In this document: positions 19,634-28,722 of the stretch, piece after piece
Layout of the letters: every line of letters begins with the position of its first letter
Numbering within the stretch: position 1 is the stretch's first letter
Source of the DNA: Panaeolus papilionaceus
Lineage: Eukaryota; Basidiomycota; Agaricomycetes; Agaricales
Length of the DNA: 64,000 nt
Assembly: GCA_015501605.1 (NCBI GenBank)
Contig: JADNRZ010000001.1
Coordinates: 868,001-932,000 of the forward strand
Reading direction: 5' to 3'
The notes under the pieces: generated by a model
What the model was told of the DNA's origin: nothing
Seen by the model: only the letters and a program-made list of their open reading frames with translations
Databases searched by the model: none
Translations under genes and position numbers: made by a program

Positions 19634-22600
19634 AATTATGTCCCACAACGTTAACCGCAACTACGAGTGGGTTGCAATTATGCTTGAACAGTTGATTGAA
19701 GAATTCGATGTTCTATTTATTCAAGAACCTCCATGGAAAGAAATTCGTATTGCTCCTTCGGCCTCGTCGCGTGAGGGAGAGAAAGTCGTTGGCCCACCTC
19801 TGCATCCATCCTGGGATCTAGTGGTGCGCCCTCCTCCCCAGGGAGATCAAGTGCCCCGGGTGTTGGCTTATGTCTCCACCAGGCTTCGCAAATATCGCCC
19901 CTCTCTCTGCTGTGACCTTGTTGATCATCGCGACATTATGCTCCTCTCTCTGTATTCTGCAGGACAGTGCCTCAACTTCGTTAACATCTATTCTGACAAA
20001 GACCACACTGCTATCTTTTATTTAAAGTCGCTTCCATCGCTTCCCCCTTGTGTATACATGGGCGGAGATCTCAACTGTCGCTCGTTGGTCTGGGACCCGA
20101 ATTACAGATATCATCGCACCGACGCCATCGCTCTCATGGATGTCTGTGCCGACATGGGGCTAGATTGGGCAGAGCCGACCAATCATGGCCCAACTCACAT
20201 CTCCTACAACCGTGATCTGGCTGATACAGTCATTGATCTTGTCTTCCTGGAAATGGCAGAGGTGTTGCATCGACCACCAATGCTAGTCCACAGCATGCAA
20301 GGGCGCTCTGATCACATCCCGATTTCGAGCGTTGTTGTTATCGTTCCTGGCGCTGCTGGCGCGCCTAGGATGACGATCAAAGCTGGGAGCGAGGAGGAGG
20401 AAGAGTTCCTGGCCAACATCATTCGCCGCATGCAGGGGGTGCAAAGCGGTGAGCTTCATTCAGCCGGTGACATTGAGGCCAGAGCGCAAGCAATGGCTGA
20501 GGCGATTGCTAAAGCATGGGATGACCATGCGACTGAGGCTGTCATTACGCGACGCTCTCGACCATGGTGGAACGATGAGTGCTCCGAACTGCTCGACCAA
20601 TTCCGCACCTCCAGAGACGATCTGGACTGGCGCCTCTTCCGCTCTGCCACTAAGGCGGCCAAACGCGACTTCTTCGATGAACGAATCAAGGAGGTTGCAG
20701 AAACCAACAAGCGCCCTTGGGACCTCATGGAGTGGGTCAAACAGCGCAAGTTGCCGCCATGCGAAGCTATCCGGTACAACAACCAGCCTTGCAACGAACT
20801 GAGCGATCTCTGGGACGCTCTACATGGGACGTACAATGCTGCCCCTGGCAGAGCGTTTGACACGTCCATTCTCGACGAGCTGCCAGATGCGCCTGAGCGC
20901 AACTGGGTGGACTTTACTTGGGCGGAAATGTCTGATGCACTCAAAGGGTGTTCCAACAACTCTGCTCCTGGCCCCGACCACATCAAGTGGGGGCACCTCA
21001 AACGGATCACTGGAGACTCACACATCGTGGATCTCCTGTTGGAGCTGGCAAATGGATGCTTTGCGTTCGGCTGTTGGCCTCAGCACTTCAAGGAGTCTAT
21101 GTCGGTTATCATTCCCAAGCCGAACAAGCCCAGCTACTCTACCCCCAAAGCGTACTGGCCAATTGTGCTGTTGAACACATTGGGGAAACTTTTCGAGAAG
21201 ATGATCTCCAACCGTATCCAGTTCGAGTCCATTGAACATGGTGTCTTCCACCCCAACCAACTCGGCGGCATTCGTCAGCGCTCAACCGAGGATGCAGGGC
21301 TTATCTTGACGCACTTGGTGCGCGCAGGATGGGCCAGGGGCCTGAAAACGAGTGTTGTGGCTTTTGACATCGCACAGTTCTTCCCCTCTCTCAACCACAC
21401 CGTGTTGTTGGCTACCCTTAGGAAGCAAGGCTTCTCCGCGCGAGTGGTCGATTTCTTCGCTTCTTACCTTGTTGGACGCTCCACCAGCTATGCATGGAAC
21501 TCCTTCGTCTCTGAACCACGTCCTGCGGACATAGGGGTTGGCCAGGGCTCTGCTCTATCACCAGTCCTCTCAGCTCTCTACATCGCGCCGCTCATGAAGC
21601 TGTACGAACTCCGGACCACTCACTTTGAGTCCACCCTCCTCTCGTTTGTTGATGATGGCACCATCCTTGTCCAATCCCCCTCCCTTGATCGTAACAACGA
21701 AGTCCTTAGGGACGCGTATGCGGTCATCTATGCGCTTTTCACTGCCTTTGCCCTCGTTCTTGAACATGACAAGTCTGAGCTCTTCCACTTCTCTCGTGCA
21801 CGCGACAAGTACAACCCACCGCTGGATTTAGGCTTCGCTCCCTACACTGGCAACACTCCCCTCACTCCCAAGCTGTACTGGCGGTACCTTGGCTTCTATT
21901 TTGACCGCACGCTCTCGTTCAAGGAGCATGTGCGCTATTACTCCACCAAAGCGCTTACAACCGTCAAGGCCATGCGCATGCTTGGTTCCTCTACTCGTGG
22001 CTTGAATGCACGCCAGCGACGTCTTCTCTACAGGTCCTGTGTGCTCCCCATTGCGACATACGGTCACCGCCTCTGGTTCTACGATGGTGCTCACAACAAG
22101 ACACTCCTTGCTGAACTCGTTAAAATGCAGCGAAAAGCTGCGCTCTGGATCACTGGTGCGTTTAGTACCGCTCCCACTGGCGCTGTTGAAGCACTTGCTG
22201 CCCTCATCCCCATTCCGCTCTATCTCAAACGCCTCACCGATCGTTCCACGCTTCGTGTGAGCATGCTTGCAGACACCCACCCGCTTCGCTCTCTCATGAG
22301 CAAGCAGCACGCTGGCAAGGCGCACCCTCACCCTCGAGCCATCTCGAAGATGACTGGTGCCCAGAAGGCCAAAGTCCGGAGTGCAGTCATGGAGATCGAC
22401 AAGAACCTCCTCCACCTTGAAGAACCAATGCAGGGATTCCCTCCAGAGGCTCGTCCAGGCCACTGCTTGCTTGATCGTTTTCACGATCGCATCATCACCA
22501 GGAGCACCATACCAGGCACGAGCGTTGAAACGCGCCGCGACGAGTTGGACACCATCCTTGGCTGGGGAGATACCAGCCCCCACACTGTGTCAGCTATTGT

Positions 22601-23456
22601 GGATGCCTCTGTGCCTCCATCATGGCGCCATCAGTCCACTGTTTCGGCGGTGTATTATCGCAATGGGCGGGAGTTCCACAGCTCCAAGAACGTTGCAGGC
22701 AAGTCTCTAGCCCAGGATGCGGAGCTCTTTGCCATTCGGTGTGCTATTTCCTTCGCCTCGCGCCAGGAGGGGTGCACACACATCGCGGTATTCACTGATA
22801 GCTTGGGCATGGCCATGCGGTCTGTGGATCCATCTGTTGGTCCTGGTCAGGTGCATGCCCTGGCCAACTGTCGTCTGCTAGCTGAGTGGTTCTCCAGAAG
22901 CGAAGATCACTTGCTCACCTTTGTCCATGTGCCGTCGACAAGTCGTTGGGCACCCCACTACAAAGCTCACTGCATGGCACGTCAGCTCACTGTCTCTGTT
23001 GGTCGCAAAGTCAACACTACCCTCTCCTGGCTTCGTCGCGAGGCTGATGCTAGGTGCGAAGGGGCATGGACTCGGCAGTTCATGGCTCCACAAGTGCGAG
23101 GGCATCACTTCTTGGTGCTCAAGTCCCTCAAGGACATCGAAATCACTCCAACCGCTGCAAAGTCCGGCCAATGGATCCCTCAAATCGACGAGTCTCCCAC
23201 TCTAACGGCTCGCGCTGTGCGTTGTATCACCAACCACGCTCCGATGGGCTCATATTATGCGCGCTTCAAACCTCTAGAACCCACAGCCTGCCCCTGCGGC
23301 TCACCACGCATGGACCGACTCCACATTCTTGCCCGATGTCGCTTGTTCAAAGGCAAATCTGTTCCATCAACTCTTGTTGGGTTGGTGCGCTTCCTCAAGG
23401 ATAACCCAGCTGCGTTCTCCTTCACCAAGCCTCGCAATCGCGCTGGGTATGGCTGA
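19590..23456 (+). CDS. LINE-B ORF2: AP endonuclease, reverse transcriptase, RNase H (intact frame)
   Basis: 1,288 residues. The ATG at 19590 was chosen because it overlaps the native ORF1 stop as ATGA. Endonuclease: SHNVN (about 15), FIQEPPW (about 43), YMGGDLNCRS (about 155), SDHIPI (about 240). Spacer with WWNDEC and NKRPWDLMEWV. RT: FDIAQFFPSLNH (592 on), GVGQGSALSPVLSALY (about 648), catalytic FVDD (686-689), LEHDKSELFHF. RNase H: VDASVP (Asp near 1004), AELFAIRCA (Glu near 1045), FTDSLGMAM (Asp near 1068). C-terminal CPCGSPRMDRLHILARC. It nicks target DNA, primes reverse transcription there and removes the RNA. The KAYWPIVLLN block has Trp where other copies have Arg (a CpG change), which may reduce activity. 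Confidence 0.92.
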   Translation: MKETNNHCKAESVVRIMSHNVNRNYEWVAIMLEQLIEEFDVLFIQEPPWKEIRIAPSASSREGEKVVGPPLHPSWDLVVRPPPQGDQVPRVLAYVSTRLRKYRPSLCCDLVDHRDIMLLSLYSAGQCLNFVNIYSDKDHTAIFYLKSLPSLPPCVYMGGDLNCRSLVWDPNYRYHRTDAIALMDVCADMGLDWAEPTNHGPTHISYNRDLADTVIDLVFLEMAEVLHRPPMLVHSMQGRSDHIPISSVVVIVPGAAGAPRMTIKAGSEEEEEFLANIIRRMQGVQSGELHSAGDIEARAQAMAEAIAKAWDDHATEAVITRRSRPWWNDECSELLDQFRTSRDDLDWRLFRSATKAAKRDFFDERIKEVAETNKRPWDLMEWVKQRKLPPCEAIRYNNQPCNELSDLWDALHGTYNAAPGRAFDTSILDELPDAPERNWVDFTWAEMSDALKGCSNNSAPGPDHIKWGHLKRITGDSHIVDLLLELANGCFAFGCWPQHFKESMSVIIPKPNKPSYSTPKAYWPIVLLNTLGKLFEKMISNRIQFESIEHGVFHPNQLGGIRQRSTEDAGLILTHLVRAGWARGLKTSVVAFDIAQFFPSLNHTVLLATLRKQGFSARVVDFFASYLVGRSTSYAWNSFVSEPRPADIGVGQGSALSPVLSALYIAPLMKLYELRTTHFESTLLSFVDDGTILVQSPSLDRNNEVLRDAYAVIYALFTAFALVLEHDKSELFHFSRARDKYNPPLDLGFAPYTGNTPLTPKLYWRYLGFYFDRTLSFKEHVRYYSTKALTTVKAMRMLGSSTRGLNARQRRLLYRSCVLPIATYGHRLWFYDGAHNKTLLAELVKMQRKAALWITGAFSTAPTGAVEALAALIPIPLYLKRLTDRSTLRVSMLADTHPLRSLMSKQHAGKAHPHPRAISKMTGAQKAKVRSAVMEIDKNLLHLEEPMQGFPPEARPGHCLLDRFHDRIITRSTIPGTSVETRRDELDTILGWGDTSPHTVSAIVDASVPPSWRHQSTVSAVYYRNGREFHSSKNVAGKSLAQDAELFAIRCAISFASRQEGCTHIAVFTDSLGMAMRSVDPSVGPGQVHALANCRLLAEWFSRSEDHLLTFVHVPSTSRWAPHYKAHCMARQLTVSVGRKVNTTLSWLRREADARCEGAWTRQFMAPQVRGHHFLVLKSLKDIEITPTAAKSGQWIPQIDESPTLTARAVRCITNHAPMGSYYARFKPLEPTACPCGSPRMDRLHILARCRLFKGKSVPSTLVGLVRFLKDNPAAFSFTKPRNRAGYG

Positions 23457-23807
23457 GTGGATGGAGGGGGCTGGGTTATCATCCTCTGGCACTTCCCAAC
23501 ACCGTGCTCCGGCATGTGCGCTAGTAAGTTGTTCTGGATGTAGATGTTTACTGTGATTCAACACATACGTCTTTGGCGGCACCCTTCTCCCTTCGGTTTT
23601 TTTCTTCCACCACTCCTCTGCACTGCCGCTTCGCAGCACTGCCCCTGTCCTGGATTTAGGCAAGCTATGCTTCATAACCATCGCCCTTAGGTCCCCTTCT
23701 GAGCTTGGGGCAGCTCTTGAGCCCCCTTCATTTCTTGATACGATTGGAGTATTTAGTAGGAGTTGGTGTATATGTAGTTTATCTCATGTATATTAGCGAT
23801 GATCACG

Positions 23808-23848
23808 ACCGGACTGCTAACGAGCCCCGGTATATAAATTGTTGATTT
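23808..23848 (+). promoter_or_regulatory. Conserved LINE 3' stem-loop and terminal motif
   Basis: ACCGG (23808-23812) pairs with CCGGT (23827-23831) around a 14-nt loop, followed by ATATAAATTGTTGATTTA and the poly-A. Family A has the same stem (34390-34394 with 34410-34414) and tail ATATAAATTGTTGAACC. Probably the RNA site recognised by the RT. Confidence 0.6.
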
Positions 23849-23862
23849 AAAAAAAAAAAAAA

Positions 23863-25930
23863 GAGCTCAGACTTGTCATGTTCAAGAACGAGGGCAAAGG
23901 CAGTGAAAAGCGCATAGATGACCGCATACGCGTCCCTAAGGACTTCGTTGTTACGATCGAGAGAGGGGGATTGGACAAGGATGGTGCCATCATCAACAAA
24001 CGAGAGGAGGGTGGACTCAAAATGAGTCGTCCGGAGCTCGTACAGCTTCATGAGCGGTGCGATGTAGAGAGCTGAAAGGACTGGCGATAGAGCAGAGCCC
24101 TGGCCAACCCCTACGTCCGCAGGACGTGGTTCAGAGACGAAGGAGTTCCATGCCTAGCTGGTGGAGCGTCCAACAAGGTAAGAAGCGAAGAAATCGACCA
24201 CTCGCGCGGAGAATCCCTGCTTCCTGAGGGTAGCCAACAACACTGTGTGGTTAAGAGAGGGGAAGAACTGTGCAATGTCAAAAGCCACAACACTCGTTTT
24301 CAGGCCCCTGGCCCATCCTGCGCGCACCAAGTGCGTCAAGATAAGCCCTGCATCCTCGGTTGAGCGCTGACGAATGCCGCCGAGTTGGTTGGGGTGGAAG
24401 ACACCATGTTCAATGGACTCGAACTGGATACGGTTGGAGATCATCTTCTCGAAAAGTTTCCCCAATGTGTTCAACAGCACAATTGGCCAGTACGCTTTGG
24501 GGGTAGAGTAGCTGGGCTTGTTCGGCTTGGGAATGATAACCGACATAGACTCCTTGAAGTGCTGAGGCCAACAGCCGAACGCAAAGCATCCATTTGCCAG
24601 CTCCAACAGGAGATCCACGATGTGTGAGTCTCCAGTGATCCGTTTGAGGTGCCCAGTTGCGCTCAGGCGCATCTGGCAGCTCGTCGAGAATGGACGCGTC
24701 AAACGCTCTGCCAGGGGCAGCATTGTACATCCCATGTAGAGCGTCCCAGAGATCGCTCAGTTCGTTGCAAGGCTGGTTGTTGTACCGGATAGCTTCGCAT
24801 GGCGGCAACTTGCGCTGTTTGACCCACTCCATGAGGTCCCAGGGGCGCTTGTTGGTTTCTGCAACCTCCTTGATTCGTTCGTCGAAGAAGTCGCGTTTGG
24901 CTGCCTTAGTGGCAGAGCGGAAGAGGCGCCAGTCCAGATCGTCTCTGGAGGTGCGGAATTGGTCAAGCAGTTCGGAGCACTCATCGTTCCACCACGGTCG
25001 AGAGCGTCGCGTAATGACAGCCTCAGTCGCATGGATATCCCATGCTTTAGCAATCGCCTCAGCCATTGCTTGCACTCTGGCCTCAACGTCACCGGCTGAA
25101 TGAAGCTCACCGCTTTGCACCCCCTGCATGCGGCGAATGATGTTGGCCAGGAACTCTTCCTCCTCCCCGCTCCCAGCTTTGATCGTCATCCTAGGCGCGC
25201 CAGCAGCGCCGGGAACGATAACAACAATGCTCGAAATCGGGATATGATCAGAGCGCCCTTGCATGCTGTGGACTAGCATTGGTGGTCGATGCAACACCTC
25301 TGCCATTTCCAGGAAGACCAGATCGATGACTGTATCAGCCAGATCACGGTTGTAGGAGATGTGAGTTGGGCCATGATTGGTCGGCTCTGCCCAATCTAGC
25401 CCCATGTCAGCGCAGACATCCATGAGAGCAATGGCGTCGGTGCGATTGAGATCTCCGCCCATGTGTACACAAGGGGGAAGCAATGGAAGCGACTTTAAAT
25501 AAAAGATAGCAGTGTGGTCCTTGTCAGAATAGATGTTAACGAAGTTGAGGCACTGTCCTGCAGAGTACAGAGAGAGGAGCATAATGTCGCGATGATCAAC
25601 AAGGTCACGGCGGAGAGAGGGGCGATATTTGCGAAGCCTGGTGGAGACATAAGCCAACACCCGGGGCACTTGATCTCCCTGGGGAGGAGGGCGCACCACT
25701 AGATCCCAGGATGGATGCAGAGGTGGACCGACAACTTTCTCTCCCTCTCGCGACAAGGCTGAAGGAGCAATACGAATTTCTTTCCATGGAGGTTCTTGAA
25801 TAAATAGAACATCGAATTCTTCAATCAACTGTTCAAGCATAATTGCAACCCACTCGTAGTTGCAGTTAACGTTGTGGGACATGATTCTAACAACACTCTC
25901 CGCTTTGCAATGATTGTTCGTCCCCTTCAT
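23863..25930 (-). pseudogene. LINE-B ORF2 of B2 (endonuclease and RT, broken)
   Basis: Starts MKGTNNHCKAESVVRI, its ATG overlapping the ORF1 TGA as ATGA. Endonuclease FIQEPPW and SDHIPI are kept, but YMGGDLNC has become HMGGDLN followed directly by RTDAIAL, an in-frame loss of about 13 residues around the catalytic loop. At about 24650 the segment encoding the end of the spacer (VDFTW to HIKWG) is deleted, shifting the frame. In RT, VVAFDIAQFFPSLNH is intact; a TAG replaces Tyr in RSTSYAW at about 24155. FVDDGTILVQS is readable at about 24000. The copy ends in motif D. Confidence 0.85.
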
Positions 25931-27897
25931 TGCGCAGTTGGTGGTGTGTTAGAGGGAGCGGGGCGCTGCGCCTTAGCAGGGCGCGCCTCAGCATAACGGG
26001 CTGCGATCCAGTCACCGTTGAAACGGTGCTTCCAGAAGGGGCATTGACGAGAGTTTGCAGCATGATTGCCGCGGCAGTTGAGACAACGAGAGACGTGCGT
26101 GCACGCCTCGTGAGCAGGAGTGGGATCGATGGGTGGATCCGCTTTGGGGAAGCCATTCTTGCAAGGCTTGCACATCTCGCGATGAACAGCCTCGTCATGA
26201 GGGCCGTGGCAGATGGGGCAGACATAGGTGAGGTTCCTGCAGCGATCTGTAGAGTGGCCAAACCGATAGCATCGACGGCATAACGGAGTACCAGTGCGAG
26301 GGAGCGACGTGCGAATGGAGCAGTGTCGACCAAGAATCATCATGCTTTGGTTAGCAAGAGAGCGAGCGCGCGCGCCAGACTGAGAGTCGGCAATCGAGAA
26401 GTAGACCGTAGCAGTTGAGCTGTTAGGTGTGGTGCGGTTGATACGATAGCGAGAGACCATCGTAACGTTGGTGAACAAGGCGCAGCTGCGAACAGCTGTA
26501 TCGATGTCTGTGGCAGTTGTGGCGACTTTTGCGTTGAAATCGCTGTAGAACGGAACGTCGAGTATCCTGAGATACGATGTCGAGGTGGGGAGCCCAATCT
26601 CAGGTCTGGGGTGGGCAGTGCCATGAAGGAGGTCTCTGAACGTCATAGCGACGCTGGACAGCTCGTTATCGCCTGGAACGCCAGCTGTGTGAAGCGCATA
26701 TCCAGAAGTGACTCGTTCCACTGAAAGGATTGATGTTGCAGCAAAGCGATTTTCGCGCAGGTGCTGGTTGCTCAGCCTGTACATCTCTTGCATGTCCAGC
26801 GCTGGCACTGTAACGCCTGCAGGCCAAGTAGCGATGATCTGACGTCTCGACTTGCCTGCTGTGGTGAACTCTGGCGCTTTGCGTCGCCGCTTGCGCCTCC
26901 CATCGACCTGAGCAGCAACCTGAGCTACTTGTTGAGGATTCAACGCTGGCAGCGCCCTTGCAAGAGCAATGACAGTGCCACCTTGATTATTGTTGCCACC
27001 CTTCGCAGGAGCAGCTGCTGCCTTCGCAACGTTGGCATATGTGTTGCCTCGTTTCGCCGCAGCGGGGGGAGTCGGTCCTGCGCGCCCACTGCGAACAGGG
27101 GGCAGTGGAACGGGACGATGAATCATTTCGGCCCAGGGGCGGCCAGAATTGATCGGCGCTTTTCCTTTCTTTTTGGGCAAGCGCGCCGTCGGGGGCGGTC
27201 CCTCCTGCGTCGGTGCGGCGGAGGTATCGGTCATGTGAGTGTCACCTGATGCATCAACAGGGAATGGCACTGGCTGTGTTGGAAAGCGAAGTGTGGCAGC
27301 TGAGGACTCACTGCTGGCATCCTCTTCATTGTTCGCCTCGTTGGGCTTCTCCTGCTCCGCTCCAATGATATTAGCAACACACTGATTGAAATCAGGATGT
27401 ACTGTGTCTGAATCCGTTATGGGCACAACTGCAGCCCAGGGAGAGTTAGCCATCGCTTGCAAGAGCTGCAGAACCGATGTAGCCATGTAAGAGGCATCGT
27501 TGTCCGATGCAGTGGTGGAATGACCTCTAATCCAGTTAGAGATCTCGTTGATCGCGCTAACAGCAGCTGCCAGGTCTCCCCTCACACCATTGCTGGCATG
27601 GGACAACTGCAGGAGAGTAGCCTGATGGTGGATCGCGCTGTTGGACGTTGTAGAAGCTGGTGCAGATGCTGTGGACATGGGACCGCTAGAATCGGACGCT
27701 GCGCTCGCAGGATTGCTCCTGGACGCTGCTGGTTGCTTGGGACCCCTCACTGCAGCCCTCTCTGACTGTGTGGTGGGGTATGGGGACGCAGAACGAGGTG
27801 AGCGATCCGCTGGAGAGTTTGGGAGCCTGCCAGACAAGCTGGATAATGCTGGGACTCTGACATCGGATCTAGTGCGATCCGTGCCAATCCCTTTACG
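25927..27897 (-). pseudogene. LINE-B ORF1 of B2: best-preserved body, start codon deleted
   Basis: An uninterrupted reading frame from KGIGTDRTRSD to PPTAQ, the cleanest ORF1 body in the window. Knuckles CRRCYRFGHSTDRC, CPICHGPHDEAVHREMC and CLNCRGNHAANSRQCPFW are complete. A deletion near 27897 joins the 5'UTR (GGGAAAATCCCGCC) to codon 6 or so, removing MSQPS and its ATG. The open frame runs on upstream into antisense family A 3'UTR up to 28059 but that part is fortuitous. The stop TGA (25929-25927) overlaps the ORF2 ATG. Confidence 0.85.
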
Positions 27898-27945
27898 GGC
27901 GGGATTTTCCCACGACTCGAGATGGTGGTTCCGGACTAAGAAGGA

Positions 27946-28213
27946 GTTGACTAAAGCGAGCGCAAAGCGCGAGCAAAGTACGTGGGGCAAGATATCAAAG
28001 CCAATTGCACAGCAAATAAGCCTCTCCCTCCGAAGAAGGCAGCAGTCCAAAGTGATCAACCGAGCGTCGTCGGGTTAACGCCCTTGACCCGGTTGTCGAA
28101 CAGAAGTGGTGGTGCCCCGAAGGGGCGCCTACTATGCGAAGCCCTTGGTTGCCCATGGACGGGCACCAGGCGGCTAAACTCTATCCCGCGTACGCACCGA
28201 AGTGCGCTCCCCG
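27946..28213 (-). mobile_element. LINE-A 3'UTR fragment
   Basis: About 268 bp matching the middle of the family A 3'UTR (compare 34050-34300) in minus orientation, including the CCCCGAAGGGGCGCC palindrome. Neither the tail nor ORF2 is present. It lies between the 5' ends of B2 and B4. Confidence 0.8.
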
Positions 28214-28722
28214 ATGGATGCAGAGGTGGACTGACGACTTTCTCTCCCTCACACAACGAGGCCGAAGGAGCGATACGAATTTCTTTCCATGGAGGTTCTT
28301 GAATAAATAGAACATCGAATTCTTCAATCAACTGTTCAAGCATAATTGCAACCCACTCGTAGTTGCGGTTAACGTTGTGGGACATGATTCTAACAACACT
28401 CTCCGCTTTGCAATGATTGTTCGTCCCCTTCATTGCGCAGTTGGTGGTGTGTTAGAGGGAGCGGGGCGCGCCTCAGCATAACGGGCCACGATCCAGTCAC
28501 CGTTGAAACGGTGCTTCCAGAAGGGGCATTGACGAGAGTTTGCAGCATGATTGCCGCGGCAGTTGAGACAACGAGAGACGTGCGTGCACGCCTCGTGAGC
28601 AGGAGTGGGATCGATGGGTGGATCCGCTTTGGGGAAGCCATTCTTACAGGGCTTGCACATCTTGCGATGAACAGCCTCGTTGTGAGGGCCGTGGCAGATG
28701 GGGCAGACATAGGTCAGATTCC
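28214..28722 (-). pseudogene. Inverted 5' segment of B4 (ORF1 knuckles and ORF2 start)
   Basis: On the minus strand it reads ORF1 from NLTYVCPICHGPH through CLNCRGNHAANSRQCPFW to PPTAQ, then ORF2 from MKGTNNHCKAESVVRI to VSPPLHPS, with ORF1 and ORF2 again coupled by ATGA. The ORF1 codons ALLRR region is shortened near 28470 (ARPAKAQRP to ARP). The body resumes in the opposite orientation 84 bp further along the element, as twin priming would leave it. Confidence 0.8.

Larger units (their letters stand above)
17485..23862 (+). mobile_element. Full-length LINE-B element (B1)
   Basis: 6.4 kb with 5'UTR (CTCCTTCTTAGTCCGGAACC onward), ORF1, ORF2, a 3'UTR of about 390 bp and a 14-A tail (23849-23862). 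Layout endonuclease-RT-RNase H with a zinc-knuckle ORF1 fits the fungal Tad-like group or the basidiomycete Deceiver/Inkcap clades; I cannot choose between them. No clear target duplication: on the left it abuts an inverted A 5' piece, on the right a truncated minus-strand B copy. Confidence 0.9.
23863..27945 (-). mobile_element. LINE-B copy B2, lacking its 3' part
   Basis: Minus-strand copy running from its 5' end (27945, CTCCTTCTTAGTCCGG) through ORF1 and ORF2 to the RT motif D region (LEHDKSEL), where it meets the poly-A of B1. RNase H, 3'UTR and tail are missing. Confidence 0.85.

Noticed and set aside
21828..22583. Long antisense ORF (251 codons) opposite the LINE-B RT/RNase H connector, also open in B4 and B5
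   Set aside because: It is open in several copies only because the copies are nearly identical; codon pattern and homology belong to the sense ORF2.
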